Origin: Bacteroides ovatus
GTDB lineage: Bacteria; Bacteroidota; Bacteroidia; Bacteroidales; Bacteroidaceae
Direction of reading: 5' to 3'
Assembly (NCBI RefSeq): GCF_001314995.1
Contig: NZ_CP012938.1
Location: 558,001 to 622,000, forward strand
Length of the DNA: 64,000 nucleotides
This document shows positions 1 through 8,994 of the stretch, piece after piece. A program made the translations under genes and the position numbers. Numbering within the stretch: position 1 is the stretch's first letter; every line of letters begins with the position of its first letter. The notes beneath the pieces are model-generated. The model saw only the letters and a program-made list of their open reading frames with translations, was not told where the DNA came from and did no database searches.

Positions 1-234
1 AATCTGCCACAAGATTCAGGATTTGAAAGTACCGAAGGTGCTTACGACCTGAAAGAGATGCATCGCATCGTCAACGCACTCCCCCGGGAGTATAAGATTC
101 CTTTCTCCATGCACGTATCAGGTTTCAAATACCGTGAGATTGCAGAGAAATTAGGATTGCCATTAGGTACAGTGAAGAGCCGCATATTCTTCACACGTCA
201 ACGTTTACAACAAGAGTTGAAAGATTTTGTATAA
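1..234 (+). CDS. ECF-type RNA polymerase sigma factor, C-terminal part
   Basis: The window opens inside this gene; 77 codons are visible in frame 1 and end at TAA 232-234. The segment LPREYKIPFSMHVSGFKYRE followed by IAEKLGLPLGTVKSRI is a sigma region 4 helix-turn-helix, which contacts the -35/-33 promoter element. The carboxy end, RQRLQQELKDFV, is typical of the short Bacteroides extracytoplasmic-function sigma factors. Region 2 and the start codon lie outside the window, so the regulon and any anti-sigma partner cannot be judged. A hairpin terminator follows at 271-310. Confidence 0.9.
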   Translation, partial: NLPQDSGFESTEGAYDLKEMHRIVNALPREYKIPFSMHVSGFKYREIAEKLGLPLGTVKSRIFFTRQRLQQELKDFV

Positions 235-270
235 ATGAGGATAACGCATACAAACAAGCTTATAAGCAAA

Positions 271-310
271 AGGAGCAAGGGGATAGATCCTCGTTGCTCC
301 TTTCTTTTTA
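271..310 (+). terminator. Rho-independent terminator after the sigma factor gene
   Basis: Stem AGGAGCAA (271-278) pairs with TTGCTCCT (294-301), with further partial pairing inside the loop (GGGGAT against ATCC). A T-rich run follows directly (302-310). It lies between the sigma factor and the convergent mtgA gene. Confidence 0.8.
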
Positions 311-325
311 TTTATGATTCAATTA

Positions 326-1069
326 TCACTTGCTTTTCTTGTTTTTGCTTTTTTTCTTTTCAACGGCTTTTTCTTCAGGTGGAAATTTAGGAACCAGATT
401 CATCAGCCGTAATATCTGATTTTGTCGTTTTAATATGTATGACGAAGGTTTCGCCGAGTTAAACCGTATCGGATTGGGCAGAGTAGCGGCGATAAGTGCG
501 CATTGTCCCCGGGTCAACTGGGCAGCTGTTGTTCCGAATTTGACCTTTGCGGTAGCTTGCGCGCCGTAGATGCCATTTCCCATTTCTATAGAGTTGAGAT
601 AGACTTCCATGATTCGTTCTTTCGACCAGAACAGTTCGATGAGAAACGTAAAGTAGACTTCGAGTCCCTTGCGTACCCACGAAGATTGCGGCCATAAGAA
701 CACATTCTTGGCTGTCTGCTGACTAATGGTGCTTGCTCCTCGTTTCCGTTTGCGTGTTTCGTTCTCTTTCATCGCTTTCTTGATTTCTACAAGATCGAAT
801 CCGTTGTGTTCGGCAAAACGGTTGTCTTCGGAGGCTATGACCGCCATCGGCAGATTGGGAGATATCTTATCAAAAGAAACCCACGTGTGCTTCCACGTGG
901 GTTTATCTCCTGAAAAAATCTGCTGAACGCTTCGAATAACCATCAACGGAGTGACATAAACCGGCATAAACCGATACACAATCACTGCCAACAGAGTGGA
1001 TGCAAAGAAGAAAATCAGCAGGTTGCGCGTATAGCGCAGAATTTTTTTAATTAGCAGCTGCTTGTGCAT
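326..1069 (-). CDS. mtgA: Monofunctional biosynthetic peptidoglycan transglycosylase
   Basis: A GT51 glycosyltransferase that polymerises lipid II into glycan strands at the periplasmic face of the inner membrane. There is one N-terminal membrane anchor (about residues 14-34). The GT51 signature runs from [12 protein letters not shown] (catalytic Glu) through [13 protein letters not shown] to [15 protein letters not shown]. No transpeptidase domain follows; 247 residues is the usual MtgA length. The tail is lysine-rich ([11 protein letters not shown]). The start codon lies 23 bases inside the 3' end of the upstream ompA-like gene, so the two are almost certainly co-transcribed and perhaps translationally coupled. 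Confidence 0.93.
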   Translation of the reverse strand: MHKQLLIKKILRYTRNLLIFFFASTLLAVIVYRFMPVYVTPLMVIRSVQQIFSGDKPTWKHTWVSFDKISPNLPMAVIASEDNRFAEHNGFDLVEIKKAMKENETRKRKRGASTISQQTAKNVFLWPQSSWVRKGLEVYFTFLIELFWSKERIMEVYLNSIEMGNGIYGAQATAKVKFGTTAAQLTRGQCALIAATLPNPIRFNSAKPSSYILKRQNQILRLMNLVPKFPPEEKAVEKKKSKNKKSK

Positions 1070-1763
1070 CTTTAATCATTTGTTCACTTGCGTACATGTA
1101 TACTTCTACACGACGGTTTTGTTCGCGACCGGCAGCAGTATCATTGCTTGCAACGGGATCGCTTTCACCCATTCCCTGTACACCTTTGATCTGATTGGTG
1201 GAAACACCACAGCTCAACAAATAACTGGACACGCTCTGTGCACGTTCTTGTGACAAGTTCAGATTTTTCTGTTGGCTTTGTGCGGCAGTGCTGTTTTTCC
1301 AGCCCTGGTTGTCAGTGTATCCGTAGATAGACACGTCCATATCCCGGTTCTGATTGAGCACATTGTTGGCAAACTTGCTTAAAGCAGATTTAGCAGCAGC
1401 ACTTAGATTTGCATTACCGGTAGTGAAAAGAATACCCGAGTCGAATGTTACTTTCACGGCTTGCAATCCGTTGTTGTCTGTTATCTGTTCTACTTGTGCG
1501 CCTTCAATTTGTTTTGCTTCTGCTGCTGCTTTGTCCATCTTCTTACCGATAAGAGCACCCGTACCTGCACCTACTGCCGTACCGATAGCAGCACCAATAG
1601 CGGCACCTTTACCTTTACCGATAACACCTCCCAGGATTGCACCCAGTGCAGCACCCGAACCACCACCGATAGCAGCACCTTTACCAGTGTTGTTCATACT
1701 TCCACAGCTACCAAATATCATGGCAATACTCATGAAGAGAACCATAAATTTCATCTTGTTCAT
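1047..1763 (-). CDS. OmpA-family lipoprotein with glycine-zipper domain
   Basis: A 238-residue outer-membrane lipoprotein thought to tether the outer membrane to peptidoglycan. A signal peptide with lipobox (IFGSCGSMN) is followed by a glycine-zipper segment rich in GAAIG/GAALG repeats (about residues 28-80), then an OmpA C-terminal peptidoglycan-binding domain with the [17 protein letters not shown] and NRRVEVY motifs. The longer open frame begins at 1835, but the TATCTTTG promoter box at 1838-1845 places the mRNA start at about 1832 and the ATG at 1763 begins a clean signal peptide, so 1763 is chosen. It is the first gene of a pair with mtgA. Confidence 0.9.
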   Translation of the reverse strand: MNKMKFMVLFMSIAMIFGSCGSMNNTGKGAAIGGGSGAALGAILGGVIGKGKGAAIGAAIGTAVGAGTGALIGKKMDKAAAEAKQIEGAQVEQITDNNGLQAVKVTFDSGILFTTGNANLSAAAKSALSKFANNVLNQNRDMDVSIYGYTDNQGWKNSTAAQSQQKNLNLSQERAQSVSSYLLSCGVSTNQIKGVQGMGESDPVASNDTAAGREQNRRVEVYMYASEQMIKDAQAAAN

Positions 1764-1837
1764 AATGTTGATGTTTTTTTTAATTGGTTTATAAATAATG
1801 TTTTTATACGAATCGCTTCGTATTATAAATAACAATG

Positions 1838-1845
1838 CAAAGATA
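1838..1845 (-). promoter_or_regulatory. Bacteroides -7 promoter box for the ompA-like/mtgA pair
   Basis: On the minus strand this reads TATCTTTG, an exact match to the Bacteroides TAnnTTTG -7 element, giving a 5' leader of about 70 nucleotides. No convincing -33 TTTG is seen. Confidence 0.7.
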
Positions 1846-1927
1846 CATATTATTTGGCAAGCATGTACTTTTTAAGTTAAAATAACTCGGATGAATCCCT
1901 TTGTTTGTTAATAAAGGAAAACGAACA

Positions 1928-3280
1928 TTATCCTTTTATCGTTGAAGGAATACTTAAGCACTTCTTTTTGATAATAATGAACCAACTCAAAAGAATTAAA
2001 CCTTTGGCAACGGTGGTGACGCAGACTGCCCACCAGATTCCTTCCACTCCCATACCCATCCGTACAAACAGGATAGCAAGCGGAATACGCATATAGTTGC
2101 AACTGATGCTGATAATGGCAGGGGGTATTGTGCGGCCGATGCCGTAGAAAACTCCCTGCATGGTGATTTCGAGCATCATAAAGAGCTGGGAATATCCGTC
2201 GATACGAAGGAATACGCCTCCGGCTTCATAAGCAGCCTGTTCGGGCACGAATATGGCGAAAACTTCGTTTCCGAAGAAAACGAATAGCAAAGTACAGAGT
2301 GTACCGAAGATTCCCGTCATCCATAGGGTAGTGTACCAGGATTTAAGTACCCGTTCGATTCGTCCGGCAGCATAGTTTTGGGCGATGAAGGCACTTAGTG
2401 CGGTGGAGAATCCCTGTGAGGTGTTCCAGGTAATTGCTTCGATTTGTCCCCCGGTGGTGAACGTCATTAAGCCGATGTGCCCTCCCTGTTCGGAAGCGGT
2501 GCGGCAGAGGAACATGTTGACGAAGGCAAACAATGTATTTAAAGTCGCTACGGGTAATCCAAGTTTAAGGATTCTCCGCGTGTACTTTTTCTTTAGCCGG
2601 GTGAAGAAAGGGAAACCGCCCAACAGCGCATCCCTGCAACGCAACTGATAGACGAAAATCAGGAAAACACTTGCTTCTGCAATCCAGGTGGCGTACGCCG
2701 CACCGTTTGTTCCCAGTCCGAAACCGAATATAAAGAGTGGGTCCAGAACGATATTCAATATCAACCCTGTGCCACTGATAAAGAACGGGACTTTGCTGCG
2801 TCCTGCTGCATTATAAATTCCGGTGAAGGCAGCGGAAAGGAAAACGAAAGGTAATCCGGTAGAAACAATCCGCAGATATTGAATGGCATTGGCTGTGATA
2901 TGTTCCTCAAGTTCATAAATACGTATGATAGGTTCTGCAAATATAAAAAGGAGTCCGCCCCAGCAAATGGAAATAATCAAAGCAATCGTAATATTATGAG
3001 ACGCGAAGCTGCGGGCATCTTCCTGGCTTTGCGCACCGATGGATTGTCCGACACTCACTTCAGATCCTACCTTATTTAATAAGGAGATAGAACCGGACAT
3101 CCAGGTCAGGATTCCGACAGAACCGATGGCGGCTACGGCTTCACTTCCCAGGCGTCCTACCCACGCCATATCTGTGAGGCTATATGCCATTTGGATAAAC
3201 GACGTTGCCATGATCGGCATTGCCAGATTAAACAGTTGACGGTTGATAGGACCTTGTGTCAGATTCTTTATTCCTTGCAT
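1928..3280 (-). CDS. MATE family multidrug efflux transporter
   Basis: A 450-residue inner-membrane protein with about twelve hydrophobic segments in two similar halves. It belongs to the MATE (NorM/DinF) group, which exports cationic drugs in exchange for Na+ or H+. The N-terminal stretch IMATSFIQMAYSLTDMAWVG and the central VATLNTLFAFVNMF segment fit MatE repeats 1 and 2. The substrate cannot be told from sequence. It is a single gene with its own promoter (TATCTTTG on the minus strand at 3307-3314, 27 bases upstream of the ATG), divergent from the esterase gene at 3372. Confidence 0.9.
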   Translation of the reverse strand: MQGIKNLTQGPINRQLFNLAMPIMATSFIQMAYSLTDMAWVGRLGSEAVAAIGSVGILTWMSGSISLLNKVGSEVSVGQSIGAQSQEDARSFASHNITIALIISICWGGLLFIFAEPIIRIYELEEHITANAIQYLRIVSTGLPFVFLSAAFTGIYNAAGRSKVPFFISGTGLILNIVLDPLFIFGFGLGTNGAAYATWIAEASVFLIFVYQLRCRDALLGGFPFFTRLKKKYTRRILKLGLPVATLNTLFAFVNMFLCRTASEQGGHIGLMTFTTGGQIEAITWNTSQGFSTALSAFIAQNYAAGRIERVLKSWYTTLWMTGIFGTLCTLLFVFFGNEVFAIFVPEQAAYEAGGVFLRIDGYSQLFMMLEITMQGVFYGIGRTIPPAIISISCNYMRIPLAILFVRMGMGVEGIWWAVCVTTVAKGLILLSWFIIIKKKCLSIPSTIKG

Positions 3281-3306
3281 ATAATTTTTCTAATCAAAAT
3301 GGGCTG

Positions 3307-3314
3307 CAAAGATA
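3307..3314 (-). promoter_or_regulatory. -7 promoter box of the MATE gene
   Basis: Minus-strand TATCTTTG, an exact TAnnTTTG match. The divergent plus-strand gene has only a degenerate box nearby (TATCTTCG, 3326-3333). Confidence 0.65.
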
Positions 3315-3371
3315 CGCAAAATTACTATCTTCGCGCATCTAATTATTCATTAATCAAAGTACATAGATACT

Positions 3372-4757
3372 ATGAAACAGAAATTTTCTACTATTTTTAT
3401 CTTGCTGCTTCTCTTTTTAGCAGGTTCACGAGTGGTAGCGCAAAATGCTCCGAAACCTTTTGATATTGAACAACCTTCACTTCGCGTATTCCTTCCTGCG
3501 CCAGAACTGGCTACAGGGCGTGCTGTGGTTGCGTGTCCGGGAGGTGGATATTCACATTTGGCATTCGAACACGAAGGCTGTGATTGGGCGCCCTATTTCA
3601 ATAAACAAGGTATTGCATTGATTGTGCTAAAATACCGGATGCCGAACGGTGATCGTACATTACCCATTTCGGATGCTGAAGCAGCAATGAAATTGGTGCG
3701 TGACAGTGCCGATGTCTGGAATTTGAACCCGAATGACATTGGTATCATGGGCTCTTCTGCCGGTGGACATCTGGCTTCTACCATTGCCACTCATGCCAAG
3801 CCCGAACTTCGTCCGAACTTTCAGATTCTTTTCTATCCTGTGATTACGATGGATAAATCTTATACCCATAGGGGCTCTCACGACAACCTTTTGGGAAAAG
3901 ATGCTTCTGCTGAATTGGAACTTGAGTATTCTAATGAAAAGCAAGTGACGAAAGATACACCGCGTGCTTTTATCGTATATAGTGATGATGATAAAGTCGT
4001 TCCGCCTGCTAACGGAGTTAATTATTATTTGGCGCTGAACAAGAACAATGTTCCTTCAGTGCTTCATATTTATCCTTCCGGTGGACATGGATGGGGAATT
4101 CGCGAGGGTTTCCTCTATAAGAATGAAATGTTGGACGAACTGACGTCTTGGCTCCGTAGTTTCAAAGTACCTCATAAAGATGCTATCCGTGTAGCTTGCA
4201 TTGGAAATAGTATTACGTATGGAGCACGTATCAAGAATCGTGATCGTGACAGTTATCCGGCCGTGTTGAGCCGTATGTTGGGAGAGGCTTATTGGGTAAA
4301 GAACTTCGGAGTCAGTGCCCGCACTCTGCTGAACAAGGGCGATCATCCTTATATGAATGAAAAGGCTTATCAGGATGCGCTGGCTTTCAATCCTAATATC
4401 GTTGTTATCAAGTTGGGTACGAATGACAGTAAATCATTCAACTGGAAATATAAGGCCGACTTCACGAAAGATCTGCAAACAATGGTCGATGCTTTCAAAG
4501 CGCTGCCAGCTCAACCGAAGATTTATCTTTGTTATCCTTCTAAAGCCTATCAGACCGGTGATAATATCAACGATGATATCATCTCTAAACAAATCATTCC
4601 GATGATAAAGAAGGTTGCCAAGAAAAATAACTTGTCTGTCATCGATCTTCACGCAGCAATGGACGGAATGCCCCAATTGTTTCCGGATAAGATCCATCCG
4701 AATGAAGAAGGGGCTAAAGTGATGGCAAAAGCTGTTTATCAGTCCTTGAAAAAGTAA
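3372..4757 (+). CDS. Secreted two-domain esterase: alpha/beta hydrolase fused to SGNH hydrolase
   Basis: A 461-residue exported protein with signal peptide (about residues 1-23, ending VVAQ). Residues about 28-270 form an alpha/beta hydrolase of the acetyl-esterase/BD-FAE type: oxyanion region CPGGGYSHLA, nucleophile elbow GSSAGGH near 127, and a late GGHGWG carrying the likely catalytic His near 237. Residues about 275-461 form an SGNH/GDSL esterase with block I GNSITYG, block III GTNDS and block V DKIHPNEEG. Both active sites look intact, so it probably removes acetyl or similar ester groups from glycans in the periplasm or at the cell surface. The glycan is unknown; no SusC/SusD or glycoside hydrolase genes are adjacent. 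A terminator follows at 4780. Confidence 0.85.
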   Translation: MKQKFSTIFILLLLFLAGSRVVAQNAPKPFDIEQPSLRVFLPAPELATGRAVVACPGGGYSHLAFEHEGCDWAPYFNKQGIALIVLKYRMPNGDRTLPISDAEAAMKLVRDSADVWNLNPNDIGIMGSSAGGHLASTIATHAKPELRPNFQILFYPVITMDKSYTHRGSHDNLLGKDASAELELEYSNEKQVTKDTPRAFIVYSDDDKVVPPANGVNYYLALNKNNVPSVLHIYPSGGHGWGIREGFLYKNEMLDELTSWLRSFKVPHKDAIRVACIGNSITYGARIKNRDRDSYPAVLSRMLGEAYWVKNFGVSARTLLNKGDHPYMNEKAYQDALAFNPNIVVIKLGTNDSKSFNWKYKADFTKDLQTMVDAFKALPAQPKIYLCYPSKAYQTGDNINDDIISKQIIPMIKKVAKKNNLSVIDLHAAMDGMPQLFPDKIHPNEEGAKVMAKAVYQSLKK

Positions 4758-4779
4758 AATAAGGAACTTGACGATTGTA

Positions 4780-4833
4780 AAATTTCCGGTTGAAATAATC
4801 TCTTTTAGAGAAAATTTTAATCGGAAATTTTTT
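4780..4833 (+). terminator. Rho-independent terminator after the esterase
   Basis: AAATTTCCGGTT (4780-4791) pairs with AATCGGAAATTT (4819-4830), eleven of twelve positions, followed by a short T run. Confidence 0.7.
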
Positions 4834-4908
4834 AGTTTAATCACAAATAATCTTCTTATAATATGCTAAAAAAGTGTCTTTCTGAAAGTTAGATATGTCG
4901 CTAATCTA

Positions 4909-4916
4909 TATTTTTG
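4909..4916 (+). promoter_or_regulatory. -7 promoter box of the PAS histidine kinase gene
   Basis: TATTTTTG matches TAnnTTTG. A longer open frame begins with TTG at 4914, inside this box, so translation must begin further down, at ATG 4935. Confidence 0.65.
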
Positions 4917-4934
4917 CGCCCGAAAAATAATAAA

Positions 4935-6821
4935 ATGATAAATAGCGTTATGAATAGACTACAAGATTTTACCTTTTTCTCGCAGTTGATGGCTAACGCT
5001 AATATGGGATGGTGGAAAGCCAATTTATCAACTGCGAATTATGAATGTTCTGACTTTATAGTAGAGTTATTAGGTCTGGATCAGACCGGAATTATTAGTT
5101 TTGAAGATTTCAATAAACGTATTCAGAAAGAGGAACAACTTTCTACAACTATTCATTCCTATGGTGTGTATCAACGGCCGGAGGTGGTGTATTTGCTTGA
5201 TACGGTGAAAGGACCTGTTTGGGTACGTAGCAAGGTATGTTTTCAAGAAACGGATGAAAACGGAAACGAAATCATTTATGGTATATCCGAAGTGCAAGAT
5301 GGTCCTGATATGGCATCTGCTTATCAAGCTTTGCAATACAGTGAGCGTCTCTTATCTAACATTTTCAAGTATTTGCCTATTGGTATCGAATTATACGATA
5401 TGGATGGGGTATTGGTGGATTTGAACGATAAGGAATTGGAGATGTTTCATATAGAGAAGAAGGAAGATGTATTGGGTATCAATATTTTTGAGAACCCTAT
5501 TTTCCCGAAAGAAATGAAAGAACGGCTGAAGAAAAATGAAGATGCCGACTTTACTTTCCGTTATGACTTCTCGAAGGTTGGTTCGTATTATCAGAATACC
5601 CAGAAACAGGGCACAATTGATTTAGTGACTAAAGTGACTACATTATATAATAGTGAGCATCAGCCAATAAACTATCTATTGATTAATGCGGATAAGACAG
5701 AAACAACAGTAGCCTATAATAAGATTCAGGAGTTTGAGGAGTTCTTTGAACTGGTCGGCGATTATGCCAAGGTCGGTTATGCCCACTTCAATGTTTTGAG
5801 TGGACACGGCTATGCTCAAAAAAGCTGGTACAGAAATGTGGGTGAAGCGTATGAAACTCCGTTGTCCGACATCTTTGGCACATACCGGCATTTCCACCCC
5901 GATGACCGTGCCTTGTTGATTCGTTTTCTGGACGACGCACGAAATGGACTTACCACCCAACTTAGCAAAGAGATGCGTGTCCTTAGGGAGGATGGCACAT
6001 ACACATGGACGCATGTCAATCTGTTAGTAAAGAAATATGCCCCGCAAGACCGGATTATCGAGATTATCAGCATCAATTATGATATCACAGAACTGAAAAG
6101 GACAGAAGAAATGCTTGTCAAGGCACGTGATAAAGCAGAAGCATCCGATCGGTTAAAGTCTGCTTTCCTGGCTAATATGAGTCACGAAATCCGTACTCCT
6201 TTAAATGCTATTGTCGGCTTTTCAAGCCTGTTGACTAGTACGGAAAATGCAGCGGAAAAGGAACTATATAATTCTCTGATTGGACATAACAACAAACTAT
6301 TATTAAATCTGATTAATGATGTAATTGATCTTTCTAAAATAGAATCCGGTTATCTGGAATTGCGTCCGGACTGGGTTAATCTTACCGAGCTTCTTGACGA
6401 GAGTGTAGCGGAGTATGCTCATCAAGTACCATCCGGCGTTGAACTTCTGACTAACTATCCGGCACATGATTCTCTGGTAGAACTGGATAGCCTGCGTATC
6501 AAACAGATCTTGAGTAATTTTCTTTCGAATGCCTTAAAGAACACTACCACCGGACATGTGGAAGTCTTCTATGAGGTAGACCACCAATCTGTCAGAATCG
6601 GTGTTAAAGATACCGGTCGGGGCATCCCGCAGAATATGCTTGAAAAGATATTCGAAAGGTTTGAGAAGTTGGATTCCTTTGCTCAAGGGGCCGGTTTGGG
6701 TTTATCTATCTGCAAACTAATCGTTGAGAAGATGAACGGGCGGGTATTAGTTGATTCCCAACTGGGGATCGGTACTACTTTTGTAATCGAACTGCCGTGT
6801 CGTTCTATGCTTGTTGAGTAA
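4935..6821 (+). CDS. PAS-domain sensor histidine kinase
   Basis: A 628-residue soluble-looking kinase; no clear membrane segment is visible. At least two or three PAS-like sensor domains occupy residues 1-395 (for example NIFKYLPIGIELYDMDGVLV, and a later PAS ending in the PAC-like stretch REDGTYTWTHVNLLVK). HisKA follows with the phospho-acceptor His in MSHEIRTPLNAIVGF near residue 416. HATPase_c shows the N box NFLSNALKNTTTG, G1 DTGRGIP, F box FERFEKLD and G2 GAGLGLSICKLIV. There is no receiver domain and no response regulator beside it, so its partner must be elsewhere. The ATG at 4935 is preferred over the upstream TTG because that codon sits in the promoter. Confidence 0.88.
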   Translation: MINSVMNRLQDFTFFSQLMANANMGWWKANLSTANYECSDFIVELLGLDQTGIISFEDFNKRIQKEEQLSTTIHSYGVYQRPEVVYLLDTVKGPVWVRSKVCFQETDENGNEIIYGISEVQDGPDMASAYQALQYSERLLSNIFKYLPIGIELYDMDGVLVDLNDKELEMFHIEKKEDVLGINIFENPIFPKEMKERLKKNEDADFTFRYDFSKVGSYYQNTQKQGTIDLVTKVTTLYNSEHQPINYLLINADKTETTVAYNKIQEFEEFFELVGDYAKVGYAHFNVLSGHGYAQKSWYRNVGEAYETPLSDIFGTYRHFHPDDRALLIRFLDDARNGLTTQLSKEMRVLREDGTYTWTHVNLLVKKYAPQDRIIEIISINYDITELKRTEEMLVKARDKAEASDRLKSAFLANMSHEIRTPLNAIVGFSSLLTSTENAAEKELYNSLIGHNNKLLLNLINDVIDLSKIESGYLELRPDWVNLTELLDESVAEYAHQVPSGVELLTNYPAHDSLVELDSLRIKQILSNFLSNALKNTTTGHVEVFYEVDHQSVRIGVKDTGRGIPQNMLEKIFERFEKLDSFAQGAGLGLSICKLIVEKMNGRVLVDSQLGIGTTFVIELPCRSMLVE

Positions 6822-6847
6822 GTATATGTGAAGAATCTTAAAAGAAA

Positions 6848-6892
6848 AATCCCTTGATAACGACTGATTATCAAGGGATTAATTTTGTTTTT
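6848..6892. terminator. Bidirectional terminator between the kinase and tRNA-Lys
   Basis: A perfect 13-bp stem (AATCCCTTGATAA 6848-6860 with its complement at 6868-6880) has T-rich tracts on both sides. It can therefore end the plus-strand kinase transcript and the minus-strand tRNA transcript. Confidence 0.85.
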
Positions 6893-6893
6893 G

Positions 6894-6966
6894 TGATCCG
6901 CCTGGGGCTCGAACCCAGGACCCCAACATTAAAAGTGTTGTGCTCTACCTGCTGAGCTAGCGAATC
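6894..6966 (-). tRNA. tRNA-Lys (anticodon UUU)
   Basis: The minus strand folds as a complete 73-nt cloverleaf. The acceptor is GATTCGC with GCGGATC (one G-U pair), the D arm is GCTC...GAGC, the anticodon stem is CAACA/TGTTG around loop CTTTTAA with anticodon TTT, and the T arm is CTGGG-TTCGAGC-CCCAG. The discriminator base is A and CCA is not encoded. Its own promoter lies at 6999-7029. Confidence 0.97.
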
Positions 6967-6998
6967 GGTCCTTCAGTGCTTTCTTTCGAATGCGGGTG

Positions 6999-7029
6999 CA
7001 AAGGTAGAACATTTTTTTATAACTCCAAA
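6999..7029 (-). promoter_or_regulatory. Consensus Bacteroides promoter for tRNA-Lys
   Basis: On the minus strand, TTTG (7029-7026), a 19-base spacer, then TACCTTTG (7006-6999). This matches both the -33 TTTG and the -7 TAnnTTTG at ideal spacing and is the clearest two-part promoter in the window, as expected for a stable RNA gene. Confidence 0.85.
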
Positions 7030-7048
7030 AGAATTCAAACATTTTTCT

Positions 7049-7056
7049 TATCTTTG
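7049..7056 (+). promoter_or_regulatory. -7 promoter box of ettA
   Basis: TATCTTTG, an exact match, lies 30 bases before ATG 7087. It lies downstream of the start of the longer open frame (6976), which rules that upstream start out. Confidence 0.7.
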
Positions 7057-7086
7057 TGCCATTATCAACAATATATAATCATACGT

Positions 7087-8778
7087 ATGGCTGCTGACGA
7101 TAAAAAAATTATCTTCTCGATGGTGGGAGTGAGCAAGGCTTTCACCCCCAATAAGAATGTGCTGAAAGACATTTACCTGTCGTTTTTCTATGGAGCGAAA
7201 ATCGGTATTATCGGTTTGAACGGTTCCGGTAAATCAACGTTATTGAAGATCATCGCCGGTTTGGAGAAATCCTATCAGGGAGAAGTGGTGTTCTCTCCGG
7301 GATATTCCGTGGGTTACTTGGCACAGGAACCTTATTTAGACAACACAAAGACAGTAAAAGAAGTAGTAATGGAAGGCGTGCAACCCATTGTTGACGCACT
7401 GACAGAATACGAAGAAATCAATCAGAAGTTCGGTTTACCGGAGTACTACGAGGATCAGGATAAGATGGATGCTCTTTTTGCCCGTCAGGGCGAACTGCAA
7501 GATATCATTGATGCGACTGATGCATGGAATCTGGATAGCAAACTGGAGCGTGCGATGGATGCTCTCCGTTGTCCGCCTGAAGATCAGCCGGTAGAAAACC
7601 TGTCCGGAGGTGAACGTCGTCGGGTAGCTTTATGTCGTTTGTTGTTGCAGAAACCGGATGTGCTCTTGCTGGACGAACCTACCAACCACTTGGATGCAGA
7701 ATCTATCGACTGGTTGGAACAACATCTTCAGCAATATGAAGGTACGGTTATTGCCGTGACGCACGACCGTTACTTCCTCGATCATGTTGCCGGATGGATT
7801 CTCGAACTAGACCGTGGTGAAGGTATTCCCTGGAAAGGTAACTACTCTTCCTGGCTGGAACAGAAGACAAAACGCATGGAAATGGAAGAAAAGACCGTCA
7901 GTAAACGTCGCAAAACACTGGAACGTGAGTTGGAATGGGTGCGCATGGCTCCGAAAGCCCGTCAGGCAAAGGGTAAGGCACGTCTTAACTCTTATGACAA
8001 GTTGCTGAATGAAGACGTGAAAGAGAAAGAAGAAAAACTTGAAATCTTCATTCCGAATGGTCCGCGTCTGGGTAATAAAGTCATTGAAGCGAAACAGGTG
8101 GCCAAAGCATACGGCGATAAACTATTGTTTGACGATTTGAACTTTATGCTTCCTCCTAATGGTATTGTTGGTGTGATCGGTCCCAATGGTGCGGGAAAAA
8201 CGACACTGTTCCGTCTGATTATGGGATTGGAGACAGTAGATAAAGGAGAGTTTGAAGTAGGAGAGACTGTAAAGGTGGCGTATGTAGACCAGCAACACAG
8301 AGATATTGATCCGAATAAGAGTGTTTACCAAGTAATTTCCGGTGGCAATGAGTTGATCCGCATGGGAGGACGTGACATCAATGCGCGTGCATACCTTTCC
8401 CGTTTCAATTTCTCCGGAGGCGATCAGGAAAAACTTTGCGGTGTACTGTCCGGTGGTGAAAGAAACCGTTTACACTTGGCGATGGCTTTGAAAGAAGAAG
8501 GCAATGTACTGTTGCTCGATGAGCCTACCAATGATATTGACGTAAACACACTGCGTGCTTTGGAAGAAGGTCTGGAAGATTTTGCCGGCTGTGCCGTAGT
8601 TATCTCGCATGACCGTTGGTTCCTCGACCGTATCTGTACACACATTCTGGCTTTTGAAGGAGACTCCAATGTATTCTACTTCGAAGGGTCTTATTCAGAA
8701 TACGAAGAAAACAAAATGAAACGTTTGGGAAATGAAGAGCCGAAGCGTGTTCGTTATAGAAAGTTAATGACTGACTAG
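7087..8778 (+). CDS. ettA: ABC-F protein, energy-dependent translational throttle
   Basis: A 563-residue cytoplasmic ABC-F ATPase, close to the roughly 555 residues of E. coli EttA. EttA binds the ribosomal E site and gates early elongation according to the ATP/ADP ratio. ABC domain 1 has Walker A GLNGSGKST, signature LSGGERRRVALCRLLL and Walker B VLLLDEPTNHLD. The charged linker (about 250-330, with REL...RQAKGKARLN) is the P-site tRNA interaction motif. ABC domain 2 has GPNGAGKTT, LSGGERNRLHLAMAL and VLLLDEPTNDID. There are no membrane segments, so it is not a transporter. The start is set by the promoter at 7049-7056. It is a single gene closed by the hairpin at 8827. Confidence 0.93.
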   Translation: MAADDKKIIFSMVGVSKAFTPNKNVLKDIYLSFFYGAKIGIIGLNGSGKSTLLKIIAGLEKSYQGEVVFSPGYSVGYLAQEPYLDNTKTVKEVVMEGVQPIVDALTEYEEINQKFGLPEYYEDQDKMDALFARQGELQDIIDATDAWNLDSKLERAMDALRCPPEDQPVENLSGGERRRVALCRLLLQKPDVLLLDEPTNHLDAESIDWLEQHLQQYEGTVIAVTHDRYFLDHVAGWILELDRGEGIPWKGNYSSWLEQKTKRMEMEEKTVSKRRKTLERELEWVRMAPKARQAKGKARLNSYDKLLNEDVKEKEEKLEIFIPNGPRLGNKVIEAKQVAKAYGDKLLFDDLNFMLPPNGIVGVIGPNGAGKTTLFRLIMGLETVDKGEFEVGETVKVAYVDQQHRDIDPNKSVYQVISGGNELIRMGGRDINARAYLSRFNFSGGDQEKLCGVLSGGERNRLHLAMALKEEGNVLLLDEPTNDIDVNTLRALEEGLEDFAGCAVVISHDRWFLDRICTHILAFEGDSNVFYFEGSYSEYEENKMKRLGNEEPKRVRYRKLMTD

Positions 8779-8826
8779 TATAAAGTAATAGATTGAAGCA
8801 TTTCTAATGCTTTCTGTTTCAAAATA

Positions 8827-8855
8827 AAAGGCTCTGCAAATATTGTAGAGCCTTT
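8827..8855 (+). terminator. Rho-independent terminator after ettA
   Basis: A 13-bp stem with one G-U pair: AAAGGCTCTGCAA (8827-8839) against TTGTAGAGCCTTT (8843-8855), with a 3-nt loop and an AT-rich tail. Confidence 0.8.
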
Positions 8856-8936
8856 ATCATTTTATAAGGTAGTGAAACGTTTATCTCTCTTAAAAAAATG
8901 TAGTATAATCGTAATGTAGTTCTAAATATTATTAAT

Positions 8937-8944
8937 TATATTTG
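8937..8944 (+). promoter_or_regulatory. -7 promoter box of the Oar-like receptor gene
   Basis: TATATTTG matches TAnnTTTG, about 50 bases upstream of ATG 8995. Confidence 0.6.
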
Positions 8945-8994
8945 TGCACAGTTTTTAAAAGCAAACAATTTATATTAACTAATCAACTACATTT

